16,362 bases of DNA from an uncultured Bacilli bacterium (GTDB lineage Bacteria > Bacillota_I > Bacilli_A > RF39 > UBA660): positions 1 through 16,362 of the forward strand of contig CASRZP010000022.1 in NCBI GenBank assembly GCA_949440065.1. Reading direction: 5' to 3'. Position numbers and translations under genes: made by a program. The first letter of the stretch is position 1. Every line of letters begins with the position of its first letter. This document shows positions 7,518 to 14,513 of the stretch, in pieces. The notes under the pieces were generated by a model. The model searched no databases. It was not told where the DNA came from and saw only the letters and a list, made by a program, of their open reading frames with translations.

Positions 7518-7535
7518 AAATAGCTAGAGCTACTT
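7513..7535 (-). terminator. Weak hairpin terminator after aspS
   Basis: On the minus strand AAGTAGC (complement of 7529-7535) pairs with GCTATTT (7518-7524) around TCTA, using one G-U. A T-rich tail follows. The stem overlaps the aspS stop codon. On the plus strand the same stem has an A-C mismatch, so it favours the minus direction. Confidence 0.5.
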
Positions 7536-8847
7536 ATGGTTCAATACGATTAGGTCCACGGAAGATAAACATCGTTTCTTTAATAGAACCTGTTTCAAGT
7601 AACAACATAGTAATACGATCCACACCAATAGCAAAACCACCATGTGGAGGACATCCATATTTAAAGAACTCTAAGTAGAATTTAATATCTTCCCCTAGTC
7701 CTTTTTCTAAAGCTTGTTGTTTTAACACTTCATAACGATGTTCTCTTTGGGCTCCTGTAGTAATTTCGCATCCTTTCCAAATCAAGTCGTATCCTTGAGG
7801 AATTCCATCTTTTCTCATATGATAGAAAGCTCGTTTTTTAGCACTATAATCAGTAATAAATACAAATTCGTGTCCATATTTTTTCTTAATGTACTCACTA
7901 GCTAGTTTTTCAGATTCACTATTCATATCTCCCACATCTTCTACATTCATACTAAAATTAGCTGTCTTTTCTAACTCTTGATATAACTCTTCTAACTTTA
8001 TTCTTGGAAAAGGTTTTTTAGGTACTATAATATCCACACCAAAAATTTCTTTAATTTCTTCCCCATACTCTTCTTTAACTTTGCTAATACCTGCAATAAG
8101 TAAATTTTCTTCAAAGTCCATAACATCTTCAAAAGAGTCAATGTAGCTAAATTCAACATCAAAAGAAGTAAACTCAGTAGCATGACGATAAGAATTAGAA
8201 TTTTCTGCACGGAAAACTGGTGCTACTTCAAATACTTTATCAAAACCACTAGCAATGGCCATTTGTTTATAAAACTGTGGACTTTGTGCTAAGTAAGCTA
8301 GTCGATCAAAATATTTTAACTCAAAAACTTCAGCACCTGATTCACTTGCTGCACCAATTAATTTTGGCGTATGAATTTCTAAAAAGCCTTGATTCATTAC
8401 AAATTCTCTCATCGCATGCACTAAACAAGTTTGCACTTTAAACATTAATAAGTTCTTTTGACTACGTAAATCTAGAAAACGATAATTTAATCTTGTATCA
8501 ATGGATGCACTAGAACTATCTTTATAATTGATTGGTAACTCATCTAAAGATAAGCTAGTAACTATAATTTCACTAGGAATTACTTCCATTTGATTTAATT
8601 TTACCTTTTCATTTTGCTGTAATGTTCCTTTAACTTTTACTGTACTTTCTAGTGTTAGGTTTGATACTATTTCATTAAGTGAAGCATTTTCTTCATTTTT
8701 TTCAATCGTTACTTGTACTCTTCCTGTGGTATCTCTTAAAACAACAAATTGTACATATTGTAAATCACGAACATTATCCACAAATCCATCAAGAACTACA
8801 ACTTTTCCAAAATGTTGATCTAAATCTTTAAAATATAATGTCTTCAT
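7534..8847 (-). CDS. aspS: Aspartyl-tRNA synthetase, archaeal/eukaryotic type, probably non-discriminating
   Basis: This class II synthetase charges tRNA-Asp and, if non-discriminating, also tRNA-Asn for the GatCAB route. At 437 residues it is the short type without the bacterial insertion domain. An N-terminal OB-fold for the anticodon (about 1-100) is followed by the catalytic core. Diagnostic AspRS residues are FDRLAYLAQSPQFYKQ (about 180-195), motif 2 FRAENSNSYRHATEF (212-226) and WKGCEITTGAQREH (357-370). Motif 3 is PPHGGFAIGVDR (400-411), and the tail is FRGPNRIEP. AsnRS has different residues at the AQSPQ site. At the position of a Trp linked to tRNA-Asp discrimination in Thermococcus AspRS this protein has Asp24, consistent with relaxed specificity; that alignment is by eye. 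ATG with GGAGG five bases upstream. The leader is too short for a T-box. Confidence 0.92.
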   Translation of the reverse strand: MKTLYFKDLDQHFGKVVVLDGFVDNVRDLQYVQFVVLRDTTGRVQVTIEKNEENASLNEIVSNLTLESTVKVKGTLQQNEKVKLNQMEVIPSEIIVTSLSLDELPINYKDSSSASIDTRLNYRFLDLRSQKNLLMFKVQTCLVHAMREFVMNQGFLEIHTPKLIGAASESGAEVFELKYFDRLAYLAQSPQFYKQMAIASGFDKVFEVAPVFRAENSNSYRHATEFTSFDVEFSYIDSFEDVMDFEENLLIAGISKVKEEYGEEIKEIFGVDIIVPKKPFPRIKLEELYQELEKTANFSMNVEDVGDMNSESEKLASEYIKKKYGHEFVFITDYSAKKRAFYHMRKDGIPQGYDLIWKGCEITTGAQREHRYEVLKQQALEKGLGEDIKFYLEFFKYGCPPHGGFAIGVDRITMLLLETGSIKETMFIFRGPNRIEP

Positions 8848-8906
8848 AAAAACCTCCGAGTCGATGAAAAAAAATTCTTCTTTTTTTCTTCATCACTTAC
8901 CTCATG

Positions 8907-8935
8907 ATTATAGCATATCTATTTTTAAAAGTAAA
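8907..8935 (-). promoter_or_regulatory. Promoter of aspS
   Basis: On the minus strand TTTACT (-35) and TATAAT (-10, complement of 8907-8912) are 17 bases apart. A pure A/T-rich inverted repeat (GATGAA... ...TTCATC, 8862-8895) lies between the start site and the ribosome site. Confidence 0.75.
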
Positions 8936-8945
8936 TTAAAGTCCC

Positions 8946-8974
8946 TTGTTTTTATCAAAAAGATATGTTATAAT
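8946..8974 (+). promoter_or_regulatory. Promoter of the tandem paralogue operon
   Basis: TTGTTT (8946-8951) and TATAAT (8969-8974) are 17 bases apart, back to back with the aspS promoter; the two -35 boxes are ten bases apart. The ATG follows at 9001 with GGGGG eight bases upstream. Confidence 0.8.
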
Positions 8975-9000
8975 AAACGCCGATAAAAGGGGGATAAATC

Positions 9001-9789
9001 ATGAAGGTATATCGTTTTTGTAACTGGTCAGTCAATCCATATGATGGTAGCTTAAATGAAAAATATAATCTTATTCAGCTAGGGTTAATCTCTCCATCCA
9101 ATAATTATCTTCGTAAAGATCCTATTTTTCAAGATGGTATTAATACCTTTGGTGAAAATATGCCAATGAGCAAATACTTTTTTCCTAGTCTTGCTGATAC
9201 TTTATATACAGCATATCCTAATAAAGAAAGAGAAATCACTTTAATGGAGTTAGATATTCCTAATTCTTTATTACTAAAAAATATCGGTTTAGGATATTAT
9301 GAATCGTTACAAGTAGAATACTGTATTCCCTATCAAGAAATGTATCAGTTCTTAGCACAAGATTTTAATGATTATACCCTACCATCCTTAGCATTTTATA
9401 ATGACAATATGTATAAGAAAAAGAATCTATCTCATCTAAAAGAATATCAAGAATTAGAAAAACTTCTAGCAAAAGTCAAAGATATTTCTTATATCTATCA
9501 AGAAAATCGCTTAAGCATTTATCCATTATTTTGTTTTACGCCTAAAAACATCAATTATTATGTTATCCCTAAAGAAAATAGTAAATATTTTAAAGAAATT
9601 GCCAAAAAAATAAAAGCAGTACGTGAAGATAGGTATTGCTTTGAAGCGGAATTAAAAAGAATAACACAAGCAAGAGAAGACCTTTTCTTTTTTGATCATG
9701 ATTTTTCTAAAGACGAACTTTTTCGTTTTACACATTCTATTATCGAAGAAGAAAACAAAGAATTAAGAAAAATCTTATTCAAAAAATAA
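9001..9789 (+). CDS. Tandem paralogue A, unknown, possible ADP-ribosyltransferase-like fold
   Basis: This 262-residue cytoplasmic protein (no signal or membrane segment) is clearly related to the next gene along its whole length. Blocks shared by both copies include MKVYR at the start, LGLISPSN (27-34), DGINTF, MSK-FF-S-AD, ELDI and LQVEYCIPY. The C-terminal half shares RLSIYPLFCF-PK and SIIEEENK-LRKILF. An N-terminal YR, a central FF-S-AD and a later VEY resemble the spacing of the Arg, Ser/aromatic and Glu signatures of ADP-ribosyltransferase-like folds, but this is a motif impression only. Conservation of the C-terminal IIEEENK block suggests a second functional part. It is the first gene of a two-gene operon with its own consensus promoter. 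I do not know its function. Confidence 0.85.
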   Translation: MKVYRFCNWSVNPYDGSLNEKYNLIQLGLISPSNNYLRKDPIFQDGINTFGENMPMSKYFFPSLADTLYTAYPNKEREITLMELDIPNSLLLKNIGLGYYESLQVEYCIPYQEMYQFLAQDFNDYTLPSLAFYNDNMYKKKNLSHLKEYQELEKLLAKVKDISYIYQENRLSIYPLFCFTPKNINYYVIPKENSKYFKEIAKKIKAVREDRYCFEAELKRITQAREDLFFFDHDFSKDELFRFTHSIIEEENKELRKILFKK

Positions 9790-9803
9790 ACGGAGGAATA
9801 AAC

Positions 9804-10580
9804 ATGAAAGTATATCGCTATTTAAATTCATGTGCAAGAGAAAATGAAGGCAGTTATAATGAGTTATATAATTTTATGTATCTAGGACTTATTTCTCCTT
9901 CTAATTCTTATCTTAAAAAATATCATTTTATTAGCGATGATGGTATTAATACTTTTGAAAAACCAAAAGAAATGAGCAAGTTCTTTTTCTCTAGCATTGC
10001 TGATGCTTTATTTGTAGCAACAAAAAGTAGACCATATCAAAATATGTTAATTGAACTAGACATTGATGAAAAATTATTAAGAAAATATCTAGGGGTAGGT
10101 TTCTATGGTACCTTACAAGTAGAATATTGTATTCCATACCTAAAACTATACGAGCAAACAAACAAAGAATCCTTAGATTATTTGATTCCTGCTTTAAATT
10201 TTTATAATCAAAATTTTTTTACTTATTCTTTAACTAAATTAGATAAATATCCTCAAATAGAAGCTATGTTAGCGAATCTTTCTTATTCAGGAATTTACCA
10301 AAAAGATAGATTAAGTATTTATCCTTTATTTTGTTTTATGCCTAAAGAAATTAAAGCTTTTCCTATTCAAGGTGATCTTAATGTGCTTCGCACACTTGCT
10401 ATTCGAACAAAAAATTTACGTGAAAGAAAGTTTGCTTATTTAGAAAATATCATGAAAATTACAGGAGCTAATATTGATTTATTTTCCTTTAACCCTAACT
10501 TTTCTAAAGATAAGCTGTTTGACTACTCTTCTTCTATTATTGAAGAGGAAAATAAAAAACTAAGAAAGATTTTATTTTAA
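9804..10580 (+). CDS. Tandem paralogue B, unknown, possible ADP-ribosyltransferase-like fold
   Basis: The 258-residue second copy starts 14 bases after the first gene, with GGAGG seven bases upstream of its ATG, so the two are translated from one message. It matches copy A at roughly two residues in five by eye, with the conserved blocks in the same order (MKVYR, LGLISPSN, DGINTF, MSKFFFSSIADAL, LIELDID, LQVEYCIPY, RLSIYPLFCF, SIIEEENKKLRKILF). The retained blocks and equal lengths argue for two working proteins, perhaps a heterodimer, and not an original with a decaying copy. No frame damage is seen. The transcript should end at 10722-10751, which makes its 3' untranslated region antisense to the whole 11-residue peptide minigene. 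Function unknown. Confidence 0.85.
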   Translation: MKVYRYLNSCARENEGSYNELYNFMYLGLISPSNSYLKKYHFISDDGINTFEKPKEMSKFFFSSIADALFVATKSRPYQNMLIELDIDEKLLRKYLGVGFYGTLQVEYCIPYLKLYEQTNKESLDYLIPALNFYNQNFFTYSLTKLDKYPQIEAMLANLSYSGIYQKDRLSIYPLFCFMPKEIKAFPIQGDLNVLRTLAIRTKNLRERKFAYLENIMKITGANIDLFSFNPNFSKDKLFDYSSSIIEEENKKLRKILF

Positions 10581-10584
10581 TGAT

Positions 10585-10620
10585 AATAAAAAAGAGAAGA
10601 ACTGTTGGCATCGTCTTCTC
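10585..10620 (-). terminator. Terminator of the 11-residue peptide minigene
   Basis: On the minus strand GAGAAGA (complement of 10614-10620) pairs with TCTTCTC (10594-10600) around a 13-base loop and is followed by TTTTTTATTATC. The T run is on the minus side only, so it serves the minus-strand minigene and not the plus-strand operon ending at 10580. Confidence 0.8.
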
Positions 10621-10629
10621 GTTTGGATA

Positions 10630-10665
10630 TTAGAATCCCCAGAACCATTTTTTCCAGTTAAACAT
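10630..10665 (-). CDS. 11-residue Trp-rich peptide MFNWKKWFWGF
   Basis: This very short gene has complete signals. AAGGAGG (complement of 10674-10680) stands eight bases before the ATG, a TAA ends the frame, an extended -10 (TGCTATACT) lies about 30 bases upstream, and a strong terminator follows ten bases after the stop. The predicted transcript is about 100 bases with nothing else in it. The peptide MFNWKKWFWGF has three Trp, three Phe and two Lys in 11 residues, so it is cationic and would bind membranes. It is not a leader of a Trp biosynthetic gene, because no gene follows on this strand. A toxin-like or antimicrobial peptide, a signalling peptide, a RiPP core, or an RNA whose short frame controls its stability would all fit. 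The whole unit is antisense to the 3' end of the paralogue operon. Confidence 0.6.
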   Translation of the reverse strand: MFNWKKWFWGF

Positions 10666-10694
10666 ATTCTATCCCTCCTTTCGCTTATAGATTC

Positions 10695-10703
10695 AGTATA
10701 GCA
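10695..10703 (-). promoter_or_regulatory. Extended -10 promoter of the peptide minigene
   Basis: On the minus strand TGCTATACT is an extended -10 with no good -35 at 17 bases. The start would fall near 10688, giving a leader of about 23 bases before the ATG. Confidence 0.6.
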
Positions 10704-10721
10704 TAATTTATTTTAACATAC

Positions 10722-10751
10722 TAGCATTTCGTGATGAAATGCTATTTTTTT
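10722..10751 (+). terminator. Strong Rho-independent terminator of the paralogue operon
   Basis: TAGCATTTC (10722-10730) pairs perfectly with GAAATGCTA (10736-10744) around GTGAT, followed by seven T. It lies about 140 bases beyond the last stop codon, past the whole opposing minigene. Confidence 0.85.
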
Positions 10752-10827
10752 AACCTATTTGACAGATTGTGGGAAACTTATGGGAATTTTTGTTATATTT
10801 GACAACTTTTTTATCATTTTGCCATTA

Positions 10828-10848
10828 AAACAATGAAAAAAATTGTTT
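10828..10848 (-). terminator. Weak hairpin downstream of yqeH
   Basis: AAACAAT and ATTGTTT form a seven-pair AT-rich stem around a T run on the minus strand, nine bases after the yqeH stop. The following T tract is short. No other structure was seen in 10752-10856. Confidence 0.3.
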
Positions 10849-10856
10849 CTTTTCTT

Positions 10857-11861
10857 TTAAATTAATGAATTACGAATAAACACTTGAACATTTTGGTTAA
10901 TATAAACATCCACTTGTCCTTTATCAACAATTTTAACAAATCCAAGACCATTCATGACGATATCTTCATAGTATTTTAAGGTAAATGACTCCTTTGCTAA
11001 ATCTTTTAAGCGAAGATTGGTTTTCGCATTAATCCGTTTTACTTTTAACTCATTAGAAATGTAAAGTGTAAAACTATTTCTCTCTCCTTCTACATAATCA
11101 ATTCTAGCCATATCTTCAATAAGTAGTGCTTGTCCCTTTTTTAATTGATAGGTCTTCGGTTTGATTTCTTTCTTAGGACTTACTTTTTTCAACTGGTCAC
11201 TACTTAAGTAATTGACAATATTTCTTCGATCAACTAACCCAGGGGTATCAATTAAAGTTAAAAACTCGTTTAAATCAATGCTGATTTTATTTAAGGTAGT
11301 ACTAGGAAGTGGTGATATCGTTAATTGATTGGTATTATTAGAATAGTTTTTCAACAACTGATTAATTAAACTGCTCTTTCCCGCATTCGTATGTCCTACC
11401 ACATACACATTTTTACTCGTCTGATGAAACTTAATGGTTTTTAATAGTACGTCGATATTATAATTTTTGGCTGCACTAATGACAACAACATCTAAAAAAT
11501 CTAGATTTTCTTGTTTGAAATAAGAAATTATTTTTTCATCTTTTACCGATTTTGGAATAATATCTCGTTTGTTTAACACTAAAATCATTTTATTAGGAAT
11601 ATATTCTCTCATCATTTCTAAGTCTTGCTCAATATTTAATAAATCGGTAATATATAACACTAAATCCTTAGTTTCTCCGATGGACTTTAATATTTCAATG
11701 TATTCTTCATTCGATTTTGTAACTACTTGATATTCTCCATAGTTTTTAAGGCGAAAACAACGTTGACATAATTCGTTTTCACAACTTGTCGTATATCCTT
11801 CTTGTAATACGTTTTCATATTGTAGTTTTACTCCACAACCAGTACAATATTTCTCATTCAT
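10857..11861 (-). CDS. yqeH: Circularly permuted ribosome-assembly GTPase YqeH
   Basis: YqeH acts in 30S subunit biogenesis. The N-terminal zinc finger has Cys at 6, 9, 32 and 35 (CTGCG ... CQRC). The GTPase motifs come in permuted order: G4 NKRD (97-100), G5 ISAAK (128-132), then G1 GHTNAGKSS (156-164), a switch Thr region PLPSTTL, and G3 DTPG (205-208). That order is diagnostic of the YlqF/YqeH class. At 334 residues it is somewhat shorter than the B. subtilis protein. The ATG has AGAGGTA upstream and overlaps the yqeG stop by eight bases, so the two are translationally coupled. The genes that usually follow in Bacilli (aroE, yhbY, nadD, yqeK, rsfS) are absent. Confidence 0.95.
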   Translation of the reverse strand: MNEKYCTGCGVKLQYENVLQEGYTTSCENELCQRCFRLKNYGEYQVVTKSNEEYIEILKSIGETKDLVLYITDLLNIEQDLEMMREYIPNKMILVLNKRDIIPKSVKDEKIISYFKQENLDFLDVVVISAAKNYNIDVLLKTIKFHQTSKNVYVVGHTNAGKSSLINQLLKNYSNNTNQLTISPLPSTTLNKISIDLNEFLTLIDTPGLVDRRNIVNYLSSDQLKKVSPKKEIKPKTYQLKKGQALLIEDMARIDYVEGERNSFTLYISNELKVKRINAKTNLRLKDLAKESFTLKYYEDIVMNGLGFVKIVDKGQVDVYINQNVQVFIRNSLI

Positions 11862-12369
11862 AATACTTACCTCTTTCTAGATACTGTAATCTTTTATAGC
11901 GTTTTAAAATAATACGTTCAACAAAGCGATTAAAGGATGTTATTTTTAAGTCCTTTTTGGCTATAGGATCTACTAAAATGGTCATGATAGAAAAACGTTT
12001 TCCCAAAAAGATATCTGTCATTAACTGATCTCCAATTATACAAAGTTCATCTTTTTTTAGTGAATATTCCTTACTTATTTTAGATACTGTTTTGATACTA
12101 GGTTTTAGGGCAAAAGAGTAAATAGGAACATTTAATTTTTTCTTGTATGATGCTACTCTTTTTTTGGTGTTATTAGTAATAATCAACACAAGAAAGTCCT
12201 TTTTTAGCTGATGTATCCATGTTACTAATTCATCACTACACTCTTCATCAATGGTAGCAAGAGTATTATCTAGGTCAAAAATAAGGCACTTAATGCCCAT
12301 TTTTTTTAGTATATGATAAGGAATTTCTCTAACGTTTTTCTTATACATCGTGGGAGTGAAATATCCCAT
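11854..12369 (-). CDS. yqeG: YqeG-family HAD phosphatase
   Basis: This HAD-superfamily hydrolase of 171 residues is related to yeast Gep4, a phosphatidylglycerophosphate phosphatase, so a role in phosphatidylglycerol or cardiolipin synthesis is likely by family. Motif I is DLDNTL (32-37), with both catalytic Asp. Motif II is ITNN (64-67), motif III the Lys of ALKPS (about 89), and motif IV GDQLMTD (113-119). I use the ATG at 12369: AGGTG lies six bases upstream, and the promoter start near 12380 leaves almost no leader for the in-frame GTG at 12378. It heads the yqeG-yqeH operon, the same order as in B. subtilis. Confidence 0.92.
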   Translation of the reverse strand: MGYFTPTMYKKNVREIPYHILKKMGIKCLIFDLDNTLATIDEECSDELVTWIHQLKKDFLVLIITNNTKKRVASYKKKLNVPIYSFALKPSIKTVSKISKEYSLKKDELCIIGDQLMTDIFLGKRFSIMTILVDPIAKKDLKITSFNRFVERIILKRYKRLQYLERGKYYE

Positions 12370-12386
12370 TTTGATCACCTAAAGTT

Positions 12387-12415
12387 ATTATACGTCAAAT
12401 TGTAGTATTTTGCAA
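12387..12415 (-). promoter_or_regulatory. Promoter of yqeG-yqeH
   Basis: On the minus strand TTGCAA and TATAAT stand 17 bases apart. The predicted start near 12380 leaves a leader of about 11 bases, which supports the ATG at 12369 as the yqeG start. Confidence 0.8.
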
Positions 12416-12502
12416 ATAGGTTATTGGAAAAAACATTTAAGATAACATATGAGAAACAAAAAATAAACTATAGTAAAATTTTAGAAAAATCGGCTAAGAC
12501 AA

Positions 12503-12531
12503 TTTACAGAAATTAGAAATTCCCTTATAAT
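12503..12531 (+). promoter_or_regulatory. Promoter of the sortase-like gene
   Basis: TTTACA (12503-12508) and TATAAT (12526-12531) are 17 bases apart. A short palindrome (ATTACT-act-AGTAAT) lies between the start and the AAGGAG ribosome site. Between this and the yqeG promoter, 12416-12502 shows no further feature. Confidence 0.8.
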
Positions 12532-12579
12532 ATTACTTTGTAACAACATTACTACTAGTAATAGAAAGGAGTCAATCAA

Positions 12580-13353
12580 ATGAAAAAGAAAACATCTTTT
12601 AAAAATATGTTTCTTTTACTACTAACCTCATCTATTCTCGTGGGTTCTCTTATCGTTGGTACTATTTTTTTATACGAAAATAATAAGATTGACTCTTTAT
12701 GTAAAACATTAACGAAAAGTACAATAATTAAAAAAATTGCTTCTACTGATTTAGATTGGGTTAATGAAAATGATAAAATGGATATTCCTTTATCTTTTTT
12801 AGAAGTTGATTTTAATGGTTTTCAATCGATAAATCAGGATACTACTATCTGGATGCAAATTGGAGGGACGAAAATTTATTATCCTGTTGTTCAAACGATA
12901 GATAATGAATTTTACTACCAACATACCTTTGACAAAAGTAAAAACCCAGCAGGTTGGATTTTTAGTGATTATCGAAATAACTTTCAAGACATGAATGAAC
13001 AAAACGTTATCTACTTTCCGACTAGACTAAAAAAAACAAGTATGGACTACCTAGATACTTTATTAACTGATGAATGGTATCAAACTAAAGAAAATCATTT
13101 TATCTATGTATCTACACCAAATGATATTTTTATCTATCAAATCTTTTCTATTTATCAACAAGAAATAAAAGATAGTTGGCGTTTTCACTACCCAAGTGGA
13201 GATGCTACTTATTTAACTTATTTAACGCGATGTAAAAATCAAAGTCAATACTCTTTTGATGTGAATGTATCATCTCAAGATAAAATTTTAACCCTAACCA
13301 ATAACCAAAATCTTGTGGTACACGCTAAACTAATAAAAAGAAAGGCTCGTTAA
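12580..13353 (+). CDS. Sortase B homologue lacking all catalytic residues (pseudosortase)
   Basis: The 257-residue protein has a signal anchor (about 10-31) and a class B sortase body. Landmarks are SFLEVDFNGFQSINQDTTIW, then GGTKIYYPVVQ (95-105), NEFYYQHTFDKSKNPAGWIFSDYRN (109-133), YQIFSIY and DVNVSSQDKILTL. Where sortases have IYGHH/N, this reads IYFPT (144-148), so the catalytic His is Pro. Where they have TLSTC, it reads TLTNN (238-242), so the Cys is Asn. The loop to the Arg is shortened and R(F/I)VV is NLVVHAKL, so Arg is Asn. All three active-site residues are therefore gone while the frame, promoter (12503-12531) and AAGGAG site are intact. It cannot be a normal transpeptidase; a scaffold, binding or regulatory role is the inference. 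It is convergent with the glycosyltransferase, two bases apart. Confidence 0.85.
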   Translation: MKKKTSFKNMFLLLLTSSILVGSLIVGTIFLYENNKIDSLCKTLTKSTIIKKIASTDLDWVNENDKMDIPLSFLEVDFNGFQSINQDTTIWMQIGGTKIYYPVVQTIDNEFYYQHTFDKSKNPAGWIFSDYRNNFQDMNEQNVIYFPTRLKKTSMDYLDTLLTDEWYQTKENHFIYVSTPNDIFIYQIFSIYQQEIKDSWRFHYPSGDATYLTYLTRCKNQSQYSFDVNVSSQDKILTLTNNQNLVVHAKLIKRKAR

Positions 13354-13373
13354 ATTTACTTGCCCTTCTTTTT
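13335..13373. terminator. Possible bidirectional terminator between two convergent genes
   Basis: AAAAAGAA-a-GG (13335-13345) and CC-c-TTCTTTTT (13363-13373) pair with one mismatch around a 17-base loop that holds both stop codons. Because the stem ends in T or A runs it could work on either strand. Confidence 0.35.
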
Positions 13374-14390
13374 TCTTTCTCTTTTATTTTTACTCGATAA
13401 TACATTTTCATATACTTCTTTTAACTGTAAACCAATTTGATAAATGTCTCTATCTTCTGCCACTTTATAAGCATTTTCTGTTAATGACTTTAAACTTCCT
13501 GATAAAACACCTTTAATCTTTTGTTCAAACTCATCTACATCTTTGGCTTTATAAACATTAACACCATCTTCTAACCAAGGAGAAAACACTGGGATATCTC
13601 TTACAATTGCTTTTTGCTTCATCGCAATGGCTTCCAAAATAGGAATTCCTTCCGTCTCTTCTAAAGTTGGGAAAATATAAAGGTCTGCTCCTGATAAAGC
13701 TGCACGAATCATTTCTGGTTCTACGTATCCAGCGAATATTAAATTCGGTAATTCTGTTTTTACCGCATCGCGAATCTTTTGGGGAACGGTGTATAAAGGA
13801 GTAAAACCAAACCAAATGAATTTGTATTCTGGTAATCGTTTAGCAAGTTCTACAAAATCTAAGATACCTTTTCTTTCTAGATACAGTCCAATGCCCATGA
13901 CTACCTTATCTTTTTTCTTGTAGTGATATGTTTTTCTAAACTTTTGTCCTTCTTGATAACTTGGTTTAAAAAAAGATAGTTCAATTCCATTAGAAATCGC
14001 TTTAATCGGTATTTTTATTCCGTATCCTTCTAGTAGTTGTTTAGAATATGGTGTAGGGGTTACGATATAATCGCCTAGACTATAACAAGTAATCAACCAT
14101 TTTTTAAAAATTGGTGCAACTTGATTCGATAACAAAAAAGAGTTTTTAAAATCTTCCTCCGTAGAGTGCGCGTGATATATCACTTTTTTTCCATTTTTTC
14201 TTGCTACTTTGGCTAAAGCAAAAGACTTTGGTCCATAGGTATTGATATGAACAATGTCATAATCATCATCTGGGTCTAAGGTATATTCTATCCCAACGGA
14301 ATCAAGTGCTTTCATTTGATGCTTAATTGCTTTTCCTAAACCTGATTTACTAAATAATTTCTCACTTTCTGTATATAATAATACTTTCAC
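13356..14390 (-). CDS. GT4-family glycosyltransferase, probably glycolipid or envelope glycan
   Basis: This GT-B fold, GT4-family retaining glycosyltransferase has 344 residues. The N-terminal acceptor domain contains SGLGKAIKHQMKAL (16-29), DYDIVHINTYGP (43-54) and HAHSTEEDF (73-81). The donor domain starts about 160 (GIGLYLERKG) and holds the EX7E motif ETEGIPILE (245-253), which binds the nucleotide sugar. There is no signal peptide; the basic tail NKRERKKKGK suggests membrane-surface attachment. Related Firmicutes enzymes make glucosyl-diacylglycerols or polysaccharide linkages, but the acceptor cannot be read from the sequence. The start is GTG at 14390 with GGGGAGG eight bases upstream, behind a near-consensus promoter that contains an SOS-box-like palindrome. 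Confidence 0.88.
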   Translation of the reverse strand: MKVLLYTESEKLFSKSGLGKAIKHQMKALDSVGIEYTLDPDDDYDIVHINTYGPKSFALAKVARKNGKKVIYHAHSTEEDFKNSFLLSNQVAPIFKKWLITCYSLGDYIVTPTPYSKQLLEGYGIKIPIKAISNGIELSFFKPSYQEGQKFRKTYHYKKKDKVVMGIGLYLERKGILDFVELAKRLPEYKFIWFGFTPLYTVPQKIRDAVKTELPNLIFAGYVEPEMIRAALSGADLYIFPTLEETEGIPILEAIAMKQKAIVRDIPVFSPWLEDGVNVYKAKDVDEFEQKIKGVLSGSLKSLTENAYKVAEDRDIYQIGLQLKEVYENVLSSKNKRERKKKGK

Positions 14391-14457
14391 TAAGTGTGCC
14401 TCCCCTATTATTTTATGAAACTTTTTCTTATTTTTTCTTTTTTTATTGATTGCTCTT

Positions 14458-14486
14458 ATTATATCAAAAACATATGTTCACGTCAA
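14458..14486 (-). promoter_or_regulatory. Strong promoter of the glycosyltransferase with embedded palindrome
   Basis: On the minus strand TTGACG and TATAAT (extended TGA) stand 17 bases apart. The spacer holds TGAACATATGTTTT, containing the perfect palindrome AACATATGTT. It matches 11 of 14 positions of the Gram-positive LexA box CGAACATATGTTCG, so an operator here would block the promoter. Confidence 0.8.
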
Positions 14487-14513
14487 ATCGTCACAAAAAA
14501 AGAAAAAGTTTCT

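Noticed and set aside
8848..8906. T-box riboswitch in the aspS leader
   Set aside because: The leader between the promoter and the ATG is only about 50 bases, too short for a T-box, and no T-box consensus was seen.
10630..10665. Trp attenuator leader peptide
   Set aside because: Three Trp codons before a terminator suggest attenuation, but no biosynthetic gene follows on that strand; the next genes are on the opposite strand.
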